Positions 1 to 11,121 of a stretch of 64,000 nucleotides of DNA are shown here, piece after piece. Source of the stretch: Romanomermis culicivorax (taxonomy: Eukaryota > Nematoda > Enoplea > Mermithida > Mermithidae); assembly GCA_963922205.1 (NCBI GenBank), contig CAWUHX010000254.1, forward strand, positions 310,001 to 374,000. The letters run 5' to 3'. How positions within the stretch are numbered: the first letter of the stretch is position 1; every line of letters starts with the position of its first letter. Position numbers and translations under genes: made by a program. The notes below the pieces were generated by a model. That model was given only the letters and a program-made list of their open reading frames with translations. It was not told the DNA's origin and made no database searches.

Positions 1-2886
1 AAGGACGATAGGTACCCTATACCTAGAATGGATGATTATTTGGATTGTCTAGGTAATGCCAAATTTTATACCACATTGGATCTGAAGTCTGGATATTGGC
101 AAGTCCCACTTGAGGAGAGTAGCAAGGAGAAAACTGCATTTATATGTCAGGAAGGCCTATATCAGTTCAAAGTTATGCCTTTCGGACTTAAAAATGCACC
201 TGCAGAGTTTCAGAGAATGATGGAGAGAGTGTTGCATGGTCTAGTCTGGAGAATCTGCCTAGTGTATATTGATGATATCATTGTGTTCTCCAAAACTTAT
301 GAGGAACATTTGGAGAATTTAGAGTTGGTCTTGCAAGCTCTTCGGAAAGCAAAGCTAACACTTAAACCGGAGAAGTGCGAATTTCTTCCAAAAAGTGTTC
401 ATTTTCTTGGACACATACTGGACGAAAATGGAATCTCACCAGATCCGAAAAAAGTGAAGGCTATTACGGAATTCGAATTTCCCAACAGCGTTAAGCGTAT
501 GCAACGATTTCTGGGGATACTGCAATGGTGTAAGAAATTTATCCCAAACCTTGCAAATCTTGCAGAACCGTTGTATAAGCTTACCGCTACGGGAAAGAAG
601 AAGTTCCAAGCAACAGAGGAACATCGCCAAGCGTTTGAGGAACTGAAAAAAGCACTCACCTCAGTGCCATTTCTACGGTATCCTGTTTTGGATGGAACTG
701 CGGAGTTCATTCTCCAAACAGATGCCAGTGGAACCGCACTGGGAGCAGTACTTTATCAGAAGACTAAGGATGACCAATGGGTAATAGCCTATAGCAGCCG
801 AATCCTTAAGGAAGACGAGAGGAAGTGGTGTGCTACAGAGCGAGAATGCCTAGCGGTTGTCTATGGTCTTAAAGTTTACCGGCACTATTTGTTTGGACAA
901 AAAGTACTGATCAAAACTGATCATAAACCTCTTTTATCTATGAAAGTTAATACTCAAACTAACGATAAGTTGAAAAGATGGTATTCCATTATAAATCAAT
1001 TTAATCATAGGTTGGAGTATGTGCCCGGTAGACAAAACGCAATGGCCGATTTTCTCTCAAGAAAAGATGAACCCGAAGACGCTTAGGACAAAAACCCACC
1101 AAAATGGGAATATGTCTTCAAAATTCAATTTCGTAATTTCGGAACTCAAACCAACGAAATTGAAACCCAAGTATTGGTACAACAATTTCAGAGGATGAGG
1201 GACGAAGAGGTTGAAAGTAGAGACGAAAAAATTGTCCCCCAGCAGACCAAGGAATTGACGGATATCCAGGAATTGACGGTAGGAAATGACAATATTGCAC
1301 CAACTACCAAAGATGTATTGCAGAGCAGAAATGAAATGCAGAAGCTTACGGTAGTTGATGCAGTCACAACTAGAAGACAAGCAAAACTTCAGGATCAGAG
1401 TGCACAAAATCAAGAACAGGGTACATCTGTACCAAATGATCCTGAAAACATTGCTTGGCTTTTCCCGAATAGAGAAAAAGAGTTTGAAGAGGTGAAGGAA
1501 GGAGAAAAGGAAGAAAAGGATGATGATAAGATCGATTATCCAATTGATCTAAATGTTATCGCTCAATTGCAAAAAGAAGACACTAATCTTACCCCAATTT
1601 GGGAAAGATTAGGGGTCAAAAGCACTACGAAGTATCATAGTGGATTCTATGAGGATAACGGAGTTCTTTATAGGGAAACTGAGGGACGTGGCCATGATCA
1701 GATCGTGGTCCCGAATTCCCTCAGAGACAGCATACTTCACCAATATCACGGAGCCGTTATAATGACACACCAAGGGTTCAAAAGAACTCTGGGTATTGTC
1801 AAACAGCGGTTCTGGTGGCCTGGCATTGAAAAAGATGTCAGAAATTGGTTGAAGTTTTGCCCTGTCTGCCAAGTGGCTACTCCCGGTAAAAGCTCCATAT
1901 CCCCATTGATACCCATTATACCGGAGGGTCCCTTCGACATTGTGTCTGTGGACATAGTAGGGATTGCTCCCTTGAGGGAACGTCGCCCATATGTCATTGT
2001 CTTTCAGGATTATTTCACTAAATGGGTTGAAGCTATATTGATTCCTGATCAGACGGCTGAAACCATAGTGGATGCATTCTTAGAGCATGTGATATTTAGG
2101 CACGGTACCCCAAGAAAACTTCTTAGTGATAACGGATCTGGATTTAATTCAGATCTTATGAAAGCAGTCTGTAAACTGTTAGAGTGCAGAAAAATTTTCA
2201 CAACAGCATACCACCCACAGGGTAATGGTATGGTTGAGAGATTTAACCAAACTCTAATAAAGCAGCTGCGAAAAGTTGCAATTGAGGATAACAATAAATG
2301 GCCAAGGTACCTCAGTGCAGTGGTATTTGCATATAATGCCACACCTCACGCAGCAACAAAATGCTCGCCATTTTCACTGCTGCGGGGGCATGAAGCTAAT
2401 TTTGGTATCAATTTCACTGCTGCCCTTAGAATAGTCATGCCTAATGACTATGAGGCTTACAAGTATGTTTTGACTACCCATCTTACAAGTTTGTACGAAA
2501 GTATTGCCGAAAACATACAAAAAGCCGCTAAGGACAGCAAGAAATATTTTGATAACAAAATTAAAACTTCTGGTTTTAAAAATCAAGATTGGGTTCTGTT
2601 GAAAGTAGACAGACAGAAAAAATTGGGGTTACCTTGGCAAGGACCATATATCATCATCGATGATAAAAGATTGAAAGACAATGTGCTCACAATAGCGCAT
2701 TGGAATAACCCGCTGAAAAAGCAGGTCGTATCGGCAAGTAGGCTAAAACACTTTCGATACGAAGGTACCAGATGGTCTCGACACGAAATGTCGCAGGTTT
2801 TCCGGGATACTCCAGTTAACGCAACTGGAAATCCCGCCGAAACCGAAGATCATCCGGTCATTATTTCGGTGTCTAAAAATTTTTAG
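1..2886 (+). pseudogene. pol: pol fragment: RT, RNase H and integrase, interrupted by one TAG
   Basis: The reading frame is open from base 1 and matches the minus-strand Pol from its KDDRYPIPRMDDYLDCLG segment onward. RT shows TTLDLKSGYW and the catalytic YIDD (about 270-281). RNase H follows with TDASGTALGAVLY (about 720-755). The integrase has the His/His..CPVCQ zinc region (about 1740-1870), then VDIVGI, LSDNGSGF and VERFNQTL for the D,D,E core (about 1950-2250) and a GPYII module near 2640. A TAG at 1084-1086, directly after SRKDEPEDA, breaks the frame between RNase H and integrase; the same frame resumes at once (PPKWE) and stays open to 2886. No ATG restarts it nearby. One point nonsense mutation is the simplest reading; stop read-through is less likely because the other copy has no stop there. 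Confidence 0.92.
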
Positions 2887-3297
2887 CGGAAAATGCCGTA
2901 TACGTGTATTTTATGTGAATAAAATTTTTGTTTTCTGTGTTATTTAACCGATTTATATTCGTTTAATACCTTTCTTAAATTTTGGGTAGCGAAGGGTCAA
3001 ATTTTCAGAATAATATTGTTAATTTGTACACCCGACGCTAAAATTTTTGGATTACATTCTGGGAGGTTTACGACCAATTTTCATTTTCAATTTCAAAAGT
3101 CGTGTTTTTCTTGTGCTCCGCGTTGCACAAATTTTTTCGGAACAAAATTTTTCGTCCAGCCCAAGGACCCGATAAAATTATTTTCGGTAATTTCGTATAT
3201 TGTATCGATATTGAAGTAACGATAAGTGTTCTTTAACATTTTGCTTACTTTAGAAGATACAACGCGAAAATTACAAAAAATTTTTCAAAAATTTTAA
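2887..3297 (+). other. Spacer between pol and the extra gene
   Basis: No gene is visible. The spacer is AT-rich and occupies the same place as 33864-34291 in the other copy. A T-rich candidate 3' splice site (CTTACTTTAG, AG at 3252-3253) lies 44 bases before the ATG of the extra gene. The other copy has an equivalent one (TACTTTTCACAG, AG at 33935-33934). This would suit a spliced subgenomic mRNA, which is inference. Confidence 0.5.
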
Positions 3298-6200
3298 ATG
3301 TCGAAATTAGGCGTTGCGCCTTTCGCGCGAAATTATTGCGCACACGCCGACCACATCAAGGCGGGCCAACCGCAAGGCCGCCAAAACAATCGTTATTTTT
3401 TGACCGACGGTAAGTTTTATTTAATTATTTCTTGGTATGTGGGACGAATTCGCCCATTTAGGTGTCTTAGGAATGATTTCTTCACGCTCAATTTTCTGAA
3501 TGGGCCAACCAAGGGGAAAACGAGTTCGAAGAAAAGTTTCTAAAAATGTTAGGATAGGTGAAAAGAAAAAACCTAATGGATTTACGGCCCTAAAAAGCCA
3601 AAATCTAATGGTTTTTACCTTGGATCCGACTCCGAAGCATTTATTTTTGGTTTTATTAAAGCCCCTGGTCTACTAAATTTATTTCTTGAATTAATTAAAA
3701 CCTTAATTGGTTATTTATTCACTATTTAATTTTGGTACCGAGGCGTGAAGTTATCGCTAGGGTAAGTGGTAAATCGATGGCAGCTGATGTCGAGAAGCGA
3801 AAGGTGGTGCAAATGTGAGGTTCCTGAAAAATTGGTGTAGCATTTGCGTTAATCACTGGGCCTGCTTACTTTATGACTTTGACACCTAACCTCACTAATT
3901 AATTTATTTTTCCCCACGATAAATCTTATTCCTAATTTGGTGCCGGTCAAAGTTGATTATTTATTTGGTGGTGGTGGCCTAATGCCTGATTTATAAAGGG
4001 TCAAGGGGCAAATTCTTTTTGATTTTTAGATTACAACATCAAGCATCTGGTCCGCGTCGGAGAAATCGAACAATGGTTCGCCGGCGCGATGGGTTATTGG
4101 CCGCAATGACCAATGGAACCCGAACGGGTTCATGGCGGCAACGTCGAACCGATCCTGAAGCAATTGGCCACAAGCCAGTTTCGGGGGCTAGGCGTTGTCG
4201 GATTTGACGTCGAAAAGGTCAAGAAGACCGAGGTATGTATTATACCTTATAAGGTAGCGATCCAGAACCCGGAAGGGAAAGAGTTCGCTAGGCTGGTGTC
4301 ATTTGCACACATAGATGGTTCCAGCTTTGTGATCGACCTTACAACATTGAAGCCGCAGGAATGGGATCATTTGATTTCATTCCTGGCATCGGTGGATCGT
4401 TTCTTGGTCGGTTTCAAAGTTGTGGACGATCTGGTTGCAATTTTGAACGTCTACGGATCCGGGTCAGGGGCCTCGGCTCATGATAAGACGAAAATTATAC
4501 AGGCCCGTATACTCCAAGGATTTGGAAAATATTGGGACTGTGAAATTTGCGTCAGATTGATGACGGGGCCCATGGCCAATCACGCTCGTGATTTAGGATT
4601 GTGTCCTGAAAACCTTGGGTTAAAAGGACTTTTCACCGAATTTTACTTGGCTGATGTCGGCAAATACCAATGCGACTTCGGTGACAAAAAGATTCGAGAA
4701 AAGTTCTTGGCCCCCAAGATTCAAGACACAGAAATTGTGTATGCTGGCCTGGACGCCTATTATTCAATTGCCGTATTTTTAGGGTTCTTTCACTACGGGT
4801 TTTGCGGTGAATTGAGTGGGGTTACGGCAACGTACCCCCATGATATTGTATCGCCGGCCCAAGTGAAGACCTTGGCCTTCCGCTTCTATACGGTGTACTC
4901 TCAAGACCTAACGGGGTTTGAGGATCGAAACTTCGTAGATGAGAAGGACATCGTAAAGAGGCAGTTGTTCAAGGTCTACCATATGATGCGGCAAGAGGTA
5001 ATGGCCAGGTGGGCTACACAATTTCATAATGACTTGCCAGAATATTCGTGTCCTGCGGACATTAAAAATCCCGCTAAAGCTACGGACCACACTTTACTGT
5101 CTGGGGTTTATCCCAAGGCGCTAAAAGCTGGTCCAAGCAAAAAGAAAACAAATCAGTGGGAGGACGTAAGTGATCCGGAGGACATGGATACAATGGAACA
5201 ACAAGTCAATAGGACAAATGAGGTGATAAACCGACTGCACACAGAAATGTTGCAAGGGGTTTCATTTTTCAAATTGACGGATCCTGTAGATGTTGTATGG
5301 TATATCACAGCCGGTCTAGCCATGAATAAGACTCCTCGACAGGACTGGTCGAAGCAGCTTCAATCGTTTCAACTTGGAACGGACTGCTACGAACCAGTGG
5401 AAATCGACACCGGTATGGCTAAGTACGACAGGGATCACTGGATGGCGGACTTGAGGAATTATGAGCATGTCATGGACTCAACAAAGTTCCCTGCGTTGGA
5501 AAAGGCATGCAACTTAATTCCTCTACCATTCTTTGTTTTCTGGCCTCATAGCCGTGCCGAGTACGATTACATACTGAGGGAATTATTGAATTATAATTTC
5601 CTCAAATCCTACTCGAAGGAGGATGCAGAATTAATAAAGAAGATGGCATGGAAGACCGATGACAGGGTTTTACAGAATTACGACATAGTAGCATCCTTAC
5701 CGCCAACGGAACCTGAACATGCTGTAAAAGGCAAGAGGGTTACGACCTGGCAAAATAGGTTTGGTTTTATGCCTATTCGGTTGCGCTTGCGCAACAAAAT
5801 AGGTTCTCCAATTTCGACGGAAAAAGCAAAGGACAATATTACCCATAACAAGGATTATTGGGCCAACTGCTTTTTCTACGTCAGATTCTACTATGCGGAA
5901 TTCGGTAGTAAAACCCCATCACTGCGATATGGCCTATCACCAGACACGCCTACTCTTCAGACGGGTCAGATCAGATGTATACCGGCTGATTATCCGTTGT
6001 ATACTATTGAATTTCCTGAAAAGTGTATTCACCGGAGGCCTCTGCCGTCGGAATTACCTATGGTTACCTATTCATACGGTAATCAAACCAAACAATCCGA
6101 TTTCAGGACGAAATCCGATATACTAGACCCTGATAATGAATCCACAGTTCAAACGGGTCTAGTGGACGAGGACGTCACGGAATTGGAGAGTGAGGATGAG

Positions 6201-8093
6201 GATAATTCCGCACTCCTGGGAGAGGAAAGCTGCAAGGAGGTTGACGACGAAGACGCATTATTGTATATTTCGATCGCCGACCCCCAAGTAGCCGAATCTG
6301 CGGGGACAGCACCTTCTGTCACGCAGTTGCAACCGCAACCACAAGTTGTGACGCAGCTGCAGACGGAAATGCTGCCGCCGCCGCCTGGCTTACCTACGCT
6401 ACAAGTCACACAAACATCTATGGATGCGAGTCAGTACTTGTCTAGCGTAGAAAGTCAAGCGCAATCGGAAGAAATTCCGATTACCCAGGACGAGCAGAAC
6501 GTCTATGATCAGGCATATATTAATGAGTACATGGATGCCGAAGGTGGAAAGAAGAAGGAGGAAGAGCAGACGGCAGAGACACCTAGCCATACTGTGGTGG
6601 AAACACCACAAGAGCTAGCGGCCCGGCTGGCTGAAGAGGATAAGGAAATTCAAGTATTAGCCTTGACCTGGGACAAAGAAGGTGTTCCCGGATACTATAC
6701 TGCTGAGGCGATAAAAAATATGAAAATAAAAGGATTAAATGATAGGCAAATTTTCGTTAACTTGAAAAAGAAACGAAAAACAAAAGCCCGTCAGGAGAAG
6801 AAGAAGGTGGAAAAGGCAATTGCGCAGCCTGCAAAGGTTACGCAGCCGAAACCCGCCAAAACTTCTGCTCCGGCTTCAGCAACGGTATCCGTGACCACCG
6901 TATCTTCGACTACTCCTGTATCGCAGACTGTCTCTACAGGTACTTTATCGATGGCAACGAGTCAGTCCACGCAATTTGTGTCGCAGGCTACGGACACCTC
7001 TGCTTCCGGACGGCGTCAGCCTAAGGTGCAGGGAGCTCCTAGCAAGCCACAGGTTGCAGGACAAAAAGTTCAAATCTTTACACCAGGAAAGATAAAGCCG
7101 TTAACTCTGGTTACTGTTGACCCAAATCAACAAACACCAGAAATGACGGTGGAGTTATTCCGGGATGTATTGTTGGACTTTTGGCAAGTAACCAAAGATA
7201 AAAGTAGAGCCAGAGGTCCAATTTCTTTTGCTACACCGGAATTGGCTAATTATTTCTGCGACGAGCAGTTTGAAGATCCAGAGATTTGGCTGATGGTCAA
7301 TAAAGCGGTCAGGACTATATACAAACTGTATCAGCCACAGTTTGATGTCCAAGGTGGATTTTTATACGACTCGCGAAATATTCCAGAGCCATTATGGGAT
7401 AGGATCATCCGTGAGATTGTCCTCGAATGGCTCACGGAATATCGAGCGAGTGTCGTATTTGCAGCTGTCAGATATTTGTGCATGATGATATTCCTTATGC
7501 TTGACTATGCACCGCTTACGGCTGAGCAGATCGGTAAACGATCAGTCTCAGCCAAAGTGTTTGCAAACATCATGCTGTTACAGGAATATCGGAGTGCCAC
7601 TGCTTCGGATGTTTTCAAGACTGCCTATCGCTTGGTGATGTATAATTACAGTCAACAAGCGGCGGAGATGGATGTCAAAAGGTCAGGTAGCCCAAGTCCT
7701 CCGACTACTGTTAAATTTAGCAAAGTTCAGAACGATGCGGGACAGACCTTTCGGGCACCCGGACCCGCAAGCAGTCAAACTGGTGGTCAAGGAGCCACGG
7801 TTGGTATAGCCAACCAGGTCTTCGCTGGCCCCAGTTCTGGCACTGGGCAAGCCTCCAGAACCGTTCCGAAACAACAGCAACCTATACAGCATCTACAGGG
7901 TGCTAGGGGAGCTCGTGGAGGACGGGGAAGGGGTGCCCAACCAGGCCAGTTTCATTTTAACAATCCGAACAGGGGCAGAGCTGGTTACGTTGGTGGCCGA
8001 GGTATATACCGAGGACAACACCCTCGTGGTGCATTCCGAGGTCGCGGAGGTCATCAACAAGGCCAGCAGCAAGGCGGCGGGCAGCAACAATAA
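3298..8093 (+). pseudogene. Retrotransposon extra gene: DEDDy exonuclease with RGG tail, two exons, one nonsense codon
   Basis: Exon 1 (3298-3409) starts at ATG, encodes 37 codons ending with the conserved RQNNRYFL block and TD, and stops one base into a codon at a canonical donor (G|GTAAGT). Exon 2 (4030-8093) begins after TTTTTAG and completes that codon in frame. Both exons align with the minus-strand copy at 29023-33863. The joined frame has one stop, TGA at 4107-4109 (codon 64), where the other copy has Asn; downstream it is open for 1,326 residues from the ATG at 4113. Numbered from that ATG, exonuclease motif I is GFDVE (Asp32, Glu34), motif II LVGFKVVDDL (Asp106) and motif III YAGLDAY (Tyr210, Asp214), so the DEDDy residues are all kept. 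An acidic Gln/Pro region, a basic segment (KKKRKTKARQEKKK), a conserved helical region and an RGG-rich C terminus follow. The middle regions are unrecognised. Expression from the downstream ATG is possible but unproven. Confidence 0.85.
3410..4029 (+). other. Intron of the retrotransposon extra gene
   Basis: This 620-base interval starts with GTAAGT and ends with TTTTTAG. Exon phase (1 nt + 2 nt) is preserved across it and the flanking peptides are conserved with the other copy, where the homologous intron is 641 bases (33757-33117). The interval has stops in the coding frame. An intron kept inside an LTR element implies that the unspliced genomic RNA is the reverse-transcription template while a spliced RNA is translated. 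Confidence 0.8.
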
Positions 8094-8973
8094 TTTTTAG
8101 CCGCCAAAATCTTGGTCAAAAATCCTCCGTTCTTGACTTCATTCCATTTATTCAAAAAACACAAAAAACACAAAAACATAAAAAATTACAAAAATCCAAA
8201 AACATTATAAAACATAAAATACAAAAATATTATTTAAACTTTTGGTTGTGTTGTTGCCTTTCAAAAAATCTCATTTTTGGCCAAGCTCATCGCTTGAGTC
8301 CACATTTTTGATTTAATATTTCTTTCACTTATTTTTTGCATTTCGTATTTTAATCTCGTCATTTTGCCTCGTATATTTTTTCTTGTCATTTTTTCGGTGT
8401 CTTGTAAATTTTTCTTGTTATTTGTGCCTCGTATTTTAAAATTTTTGCTCAATTTTTTCGCCCTACTAGTTTTGTAAATATTTGTTCGTCATATCGTATT
8501 TTAAAATTTTTTCGTACAAAACTGGCGACGAACCGAAAGGGGCGATGGGACGGACGAAAGTAGCCGATTACTGCAAGGATTGGGATGCTGCTGCCAAAGA
8601 CACTCCACATCACTCAATGGGACGAAGCGATCGACTGTGGAGGAAGGTACCTAGGAGCCTCAAGGCACGCTGGCGAAGCCAGGGAAAAGTCAAGCCGATG
8701 CAGAGTCGTCGATCCGTCAGATGCTGGATCAGTGATCGATCGTGCCGCGGCATCTCAGTGGACAGACCTAGGTAACCTTGTAAAAAGACTTGACGTTGGA
8801 GGTGGTCTTGACCCGTACACCCTTCGGGGTCAGGTCAGGACGATTATGACCCGTACACCCTTCGGGGTCGGATCATAATCTTTTTATTAAGTTGGGATCC
8901 AGTAGTAGGTCACACCGTAAAAGGTAAAAGTCCTGCTCACGGTTTCCTTCTTCACCTCCCGTTGGTCAGTTTC
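8094..8973 (+). promoter_or_regulatory. Long 3' non-coding region of the retrotransposon with conserved blocks
   Basis: About 880 bases separate the extra gene from the polypurine tract. The first 400 are A/T-rich. From about 8690 it matches the other copy (about 28480-28350 on -), sharing GTCAAGCCGA, GAGTCGTCGATCCGTC and AAAGACTTGACGT. The repeated hairpin-like unit GACCCGTACACCCTTCGGGGTC occurs at about 8810 and 8849. Just before the PPT, CCTCCCGTTGGTCAGTTTC is shared by both copies. There is no ORF with family support. The conserved blocks are candidate cis-acting signals (inference). Confidence 0.55.
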
Positions 8974-8986
8974 AAGGCCCGAGGGA
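8974..8986 (+). promoter_or_regulatory. Candidate polypurine tract (PPT)
   Basis: AAGGCCCGAGGGA lies immediately before the LTR start TGTTGGGG. The other copy has the equivalent GGCTCGAGGGA before TGTCAGGG. The tract is short and broken by CCC, so the assignment rests mainly on position and on conservation between copies. Confidence 0.6.
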
Positions 8987-9600
8987 TGTTGGGGATGTGC
9001 TTACGGCAGTAGCAATCCCACATCTATGCAAAATTGGTGAATCGACAAAGTTACGATTCGACCAAAAAGAGCAATGTTTATCATTCTCGTACTTTGGTGT
9101 GTTTCGGGCGAGTCGCGTCCGTTATAAATTGTATTGTGCTTTTTCGCCTAGTAAAGGCAGACGCTGACAGCCCCACACCATATTTACATATTATTATTAT
9201 AATAATTATTTATTATTTATACTATTATTATTACTCGCGCATTGAGCGGTTGGAGGGAGTCGTCTTACACGGGAGCCAAGCCAAGGTGAAGCCCCAGTCC
9301 TTCTGGATATTATTGAAGTGAGTTCTATTTGTTTGTGTGAACCTTTAGGAGGCATCTGGGGAGACCCTGAGTGCCCTTCGATTGCAAGAGTTAGAGTTTC
9401 CAGTTACTTATTAGTGACTGAAGGTTGTGTTTATTTCTGCTTAAGGACTGTTGCACTGTGTTCAGTTGATTGCCAATAGGAAGCTCCTTTGAGTGACCTA
9501 CAGTAGTCGATTGAGTACAAGCCGATAGGACTTGAGTCATATTGCTGACATCTTCGGATCTAAGCAGAGAAGTAAACATAACATTTTCACTCATGCTTCA
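8987..9600 (+). repeat. 3' LTR (right end approximate)
   Basis: It begins TGTTGGGGATG directly after the PPT, paralleling TGTCAGGGATGG in the other copy. The end is uncertain; the length is set from the roughly 600-bp LTR at 40942-41542. A TATA-like GTTATAAATT at about 9120-9129 may be the LTR promoter. No 5' partner is in the window to define identity. Confidence 0.5.
9188..9233. repeat. ATT microsatellite
   Basis: A run of mostly ATT/TTA trinucleotides lies within the presumed 3' LTR. No function can be inferred. Confidence 0.8.
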
Positions 9601-11019
9601 ATACACTACAAGTCGTAATATTCCGTATAATTCTTGTACAGTTCGGCATGCTTGTGTCTTTCATCGTCGTAAATGTGGAATTTTCATAAAAAATATAAGA
9701 CAAAAAATTGCAGGAAGAAATAAACATCAAGATTAAAGAAACGTCAACAAAAAGGCAGACATTCAGAATAAGTAAAAATAGATGGAAAAGCATTAGAAAA
9801 AGAAAACAAAACATGAAAAAGTGACAAAAAAGGAGAAGCAAGATAGAGAAACCAGCAAGGAAGGAGGAGAAAAATGTGAAAAAAGAAAGAATCAGGAGAC
9901 TAGAAAAAGAGAAAGACGAAAAAGTAAAAGCAAAAAACTAAGATGAAAAGTAAATAAGAATGAAGAAAAAATCACAAAGAATGAAATTAATCGGGAAATA
10001 GAGCATGCCGGATTGTATCAGAGTTATATTGGAGACCATACTTATTAAAATGGCAACTTGTAATGCAAGGATAAAAATGCAAAAACATGCATAAACGAAA
10101 ACATAAGCAACACACAGAAAGAAAGAAAAAAATATATACAAAGAAAAATATAAAATAAAGAAGAAAAATATAAAGAAAGTGTTATTTCATTCTCTATCGT
10201 CCGTTAGAAATCGCCCATTTGAGAATATGCTCTATTGGGAATCGCTCACGTGGGAATAGACAGTCTCACAAACCTTTAGTGCGACAACAATACAACATTT
10301 CATGCTTTGTGATTTTACTGCTTAGAATTTACAGCATTTTGACAAATGAAAAAAATTGCTGGAAGGGATCTGCTCATAATTGAGATCGAAAATTTTACGA
10401 GTTAGATCAAACCTCTACTCAAGGATCAGTATGTATGCTAAAGTTCAACCTAAAATTTGTTCTAAAAATTTTTTGCATCAACTCGCTATACAGCACACAG
10501 GCATGCTTACTGAATGCTCGAAATATAACTTGGCAGATGAAAAAATTTTGCTTACTGGACCGCTGTCGCGTCGCAGTCAAACATTTACAGAATTTATGGA
10601 GCAGTATCACCAGTCGTTCGCCGCAACGTTGATATTTTTGCATATCTGGTTTCTCTGCTGACGACTGCGTTGTAAATAATTGCGTCATCATTAACACCAA
10701 AGCCGGCGAATATTGTATCAAATGCATTTTTTAAATTTTCTGAGAATACATGAAACATTTAGATGCTAGATTATTGAGTCACATCCAAAACTCCTTTTCT
10801 CAGCATAGCAGAGTGTGAAAGATTCAAGTCTTTTCTATTTTTTTCATTCCATGAATTTTCATTGATGGTAAGGAGAACCTGGAGGGCAAATTTTCTTTTA
10901 CCATTCAAAAAAAGCCTATCAATTAATATCGAATTTGTTGCCTTTTAGAATAAAAAAATGTGAATTGTTGAGAGTGGCCACAGCAACCACCTCAACTGAG
11001 ATCTGATGCAAATCGAGAG
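9601..11019. other. Intergenic, no gene recognised; purine-rich tract
   Basis: No ORF here has family resemblance. Between about 9700 and 9960 the + strand is strongly A/G-rich, a low-complexity tract. The remainder is AT-rich without recognised repeats. Confidence 0.5.
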
Positions 11020-11023
11020 CACT

Positions 11024-11100
11024 TTTTCGGTCGCTCTCGGTTGGTTAGAGCATGTAGACGGTAGCTGCAAGGTCCAAAGTCCGAGTCCCGGACCAAGCCC
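11024..11100 (+). other. tRNA-like relic (tRNA pseudogene or SINE head)
   Basis: The sequence reads like the inner half of a tRNA: a D-arm GCTC...GGTTGGTTA...GAGC (A box), a five-pair anticodon stem TGTAG/CTGCA around loop ACGGTAG (anticodon GGT would be Thr), then GTCCGAGTCCC resembling a B box. The T-stem is not complementary, the acceptor arms do not pair and position 33 is C, so it is not a functional tRNA. Pol III box spacing fits a tRNA-derived SINE head. The hAT-like element at 11122 was inserted just downstream. Confidence 0.4.
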
Positions 11101-11121
11101 AGCTTTTACTGATGTCCCCAG

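Larger units (their letters stand above)
1..9600 (+). mobile_element. Ty3/gypsy LTR retrotransposon, 3' portion of a degenerate copy
   Basis: The window opens inside the reverse transcriptase of a retrotransposon that runs rightwards: RT, RNase H, integrase, a spacer, an extra spliced gene with an exonuclease domain, a long 3' non-coding region, a polypurine tract and a 3' LTR. Order and sequence parallel the minus-strand copy at 28023-41542, but the two are clearly diverged. gag, protease and the 5' LTR lie left of the window. This copy has an in-frame stop in pol (1084-1086) and another in the extra gene (4107-4109), so it is probably inactive. The right boundary is approximate; I could not identify the target duplication. 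Confidence 0.9.

Noticed and set aside
1174-2886. Separate integrase gene starting at 1174
   Set aside because: The start would be TTG; it is the same frame as upstream pol, interrupted by one TAG.
11024-11100. Functional tRNA gene
   Set aside because: The acceptor stem and T-stem do not pair and position 33 is not T.
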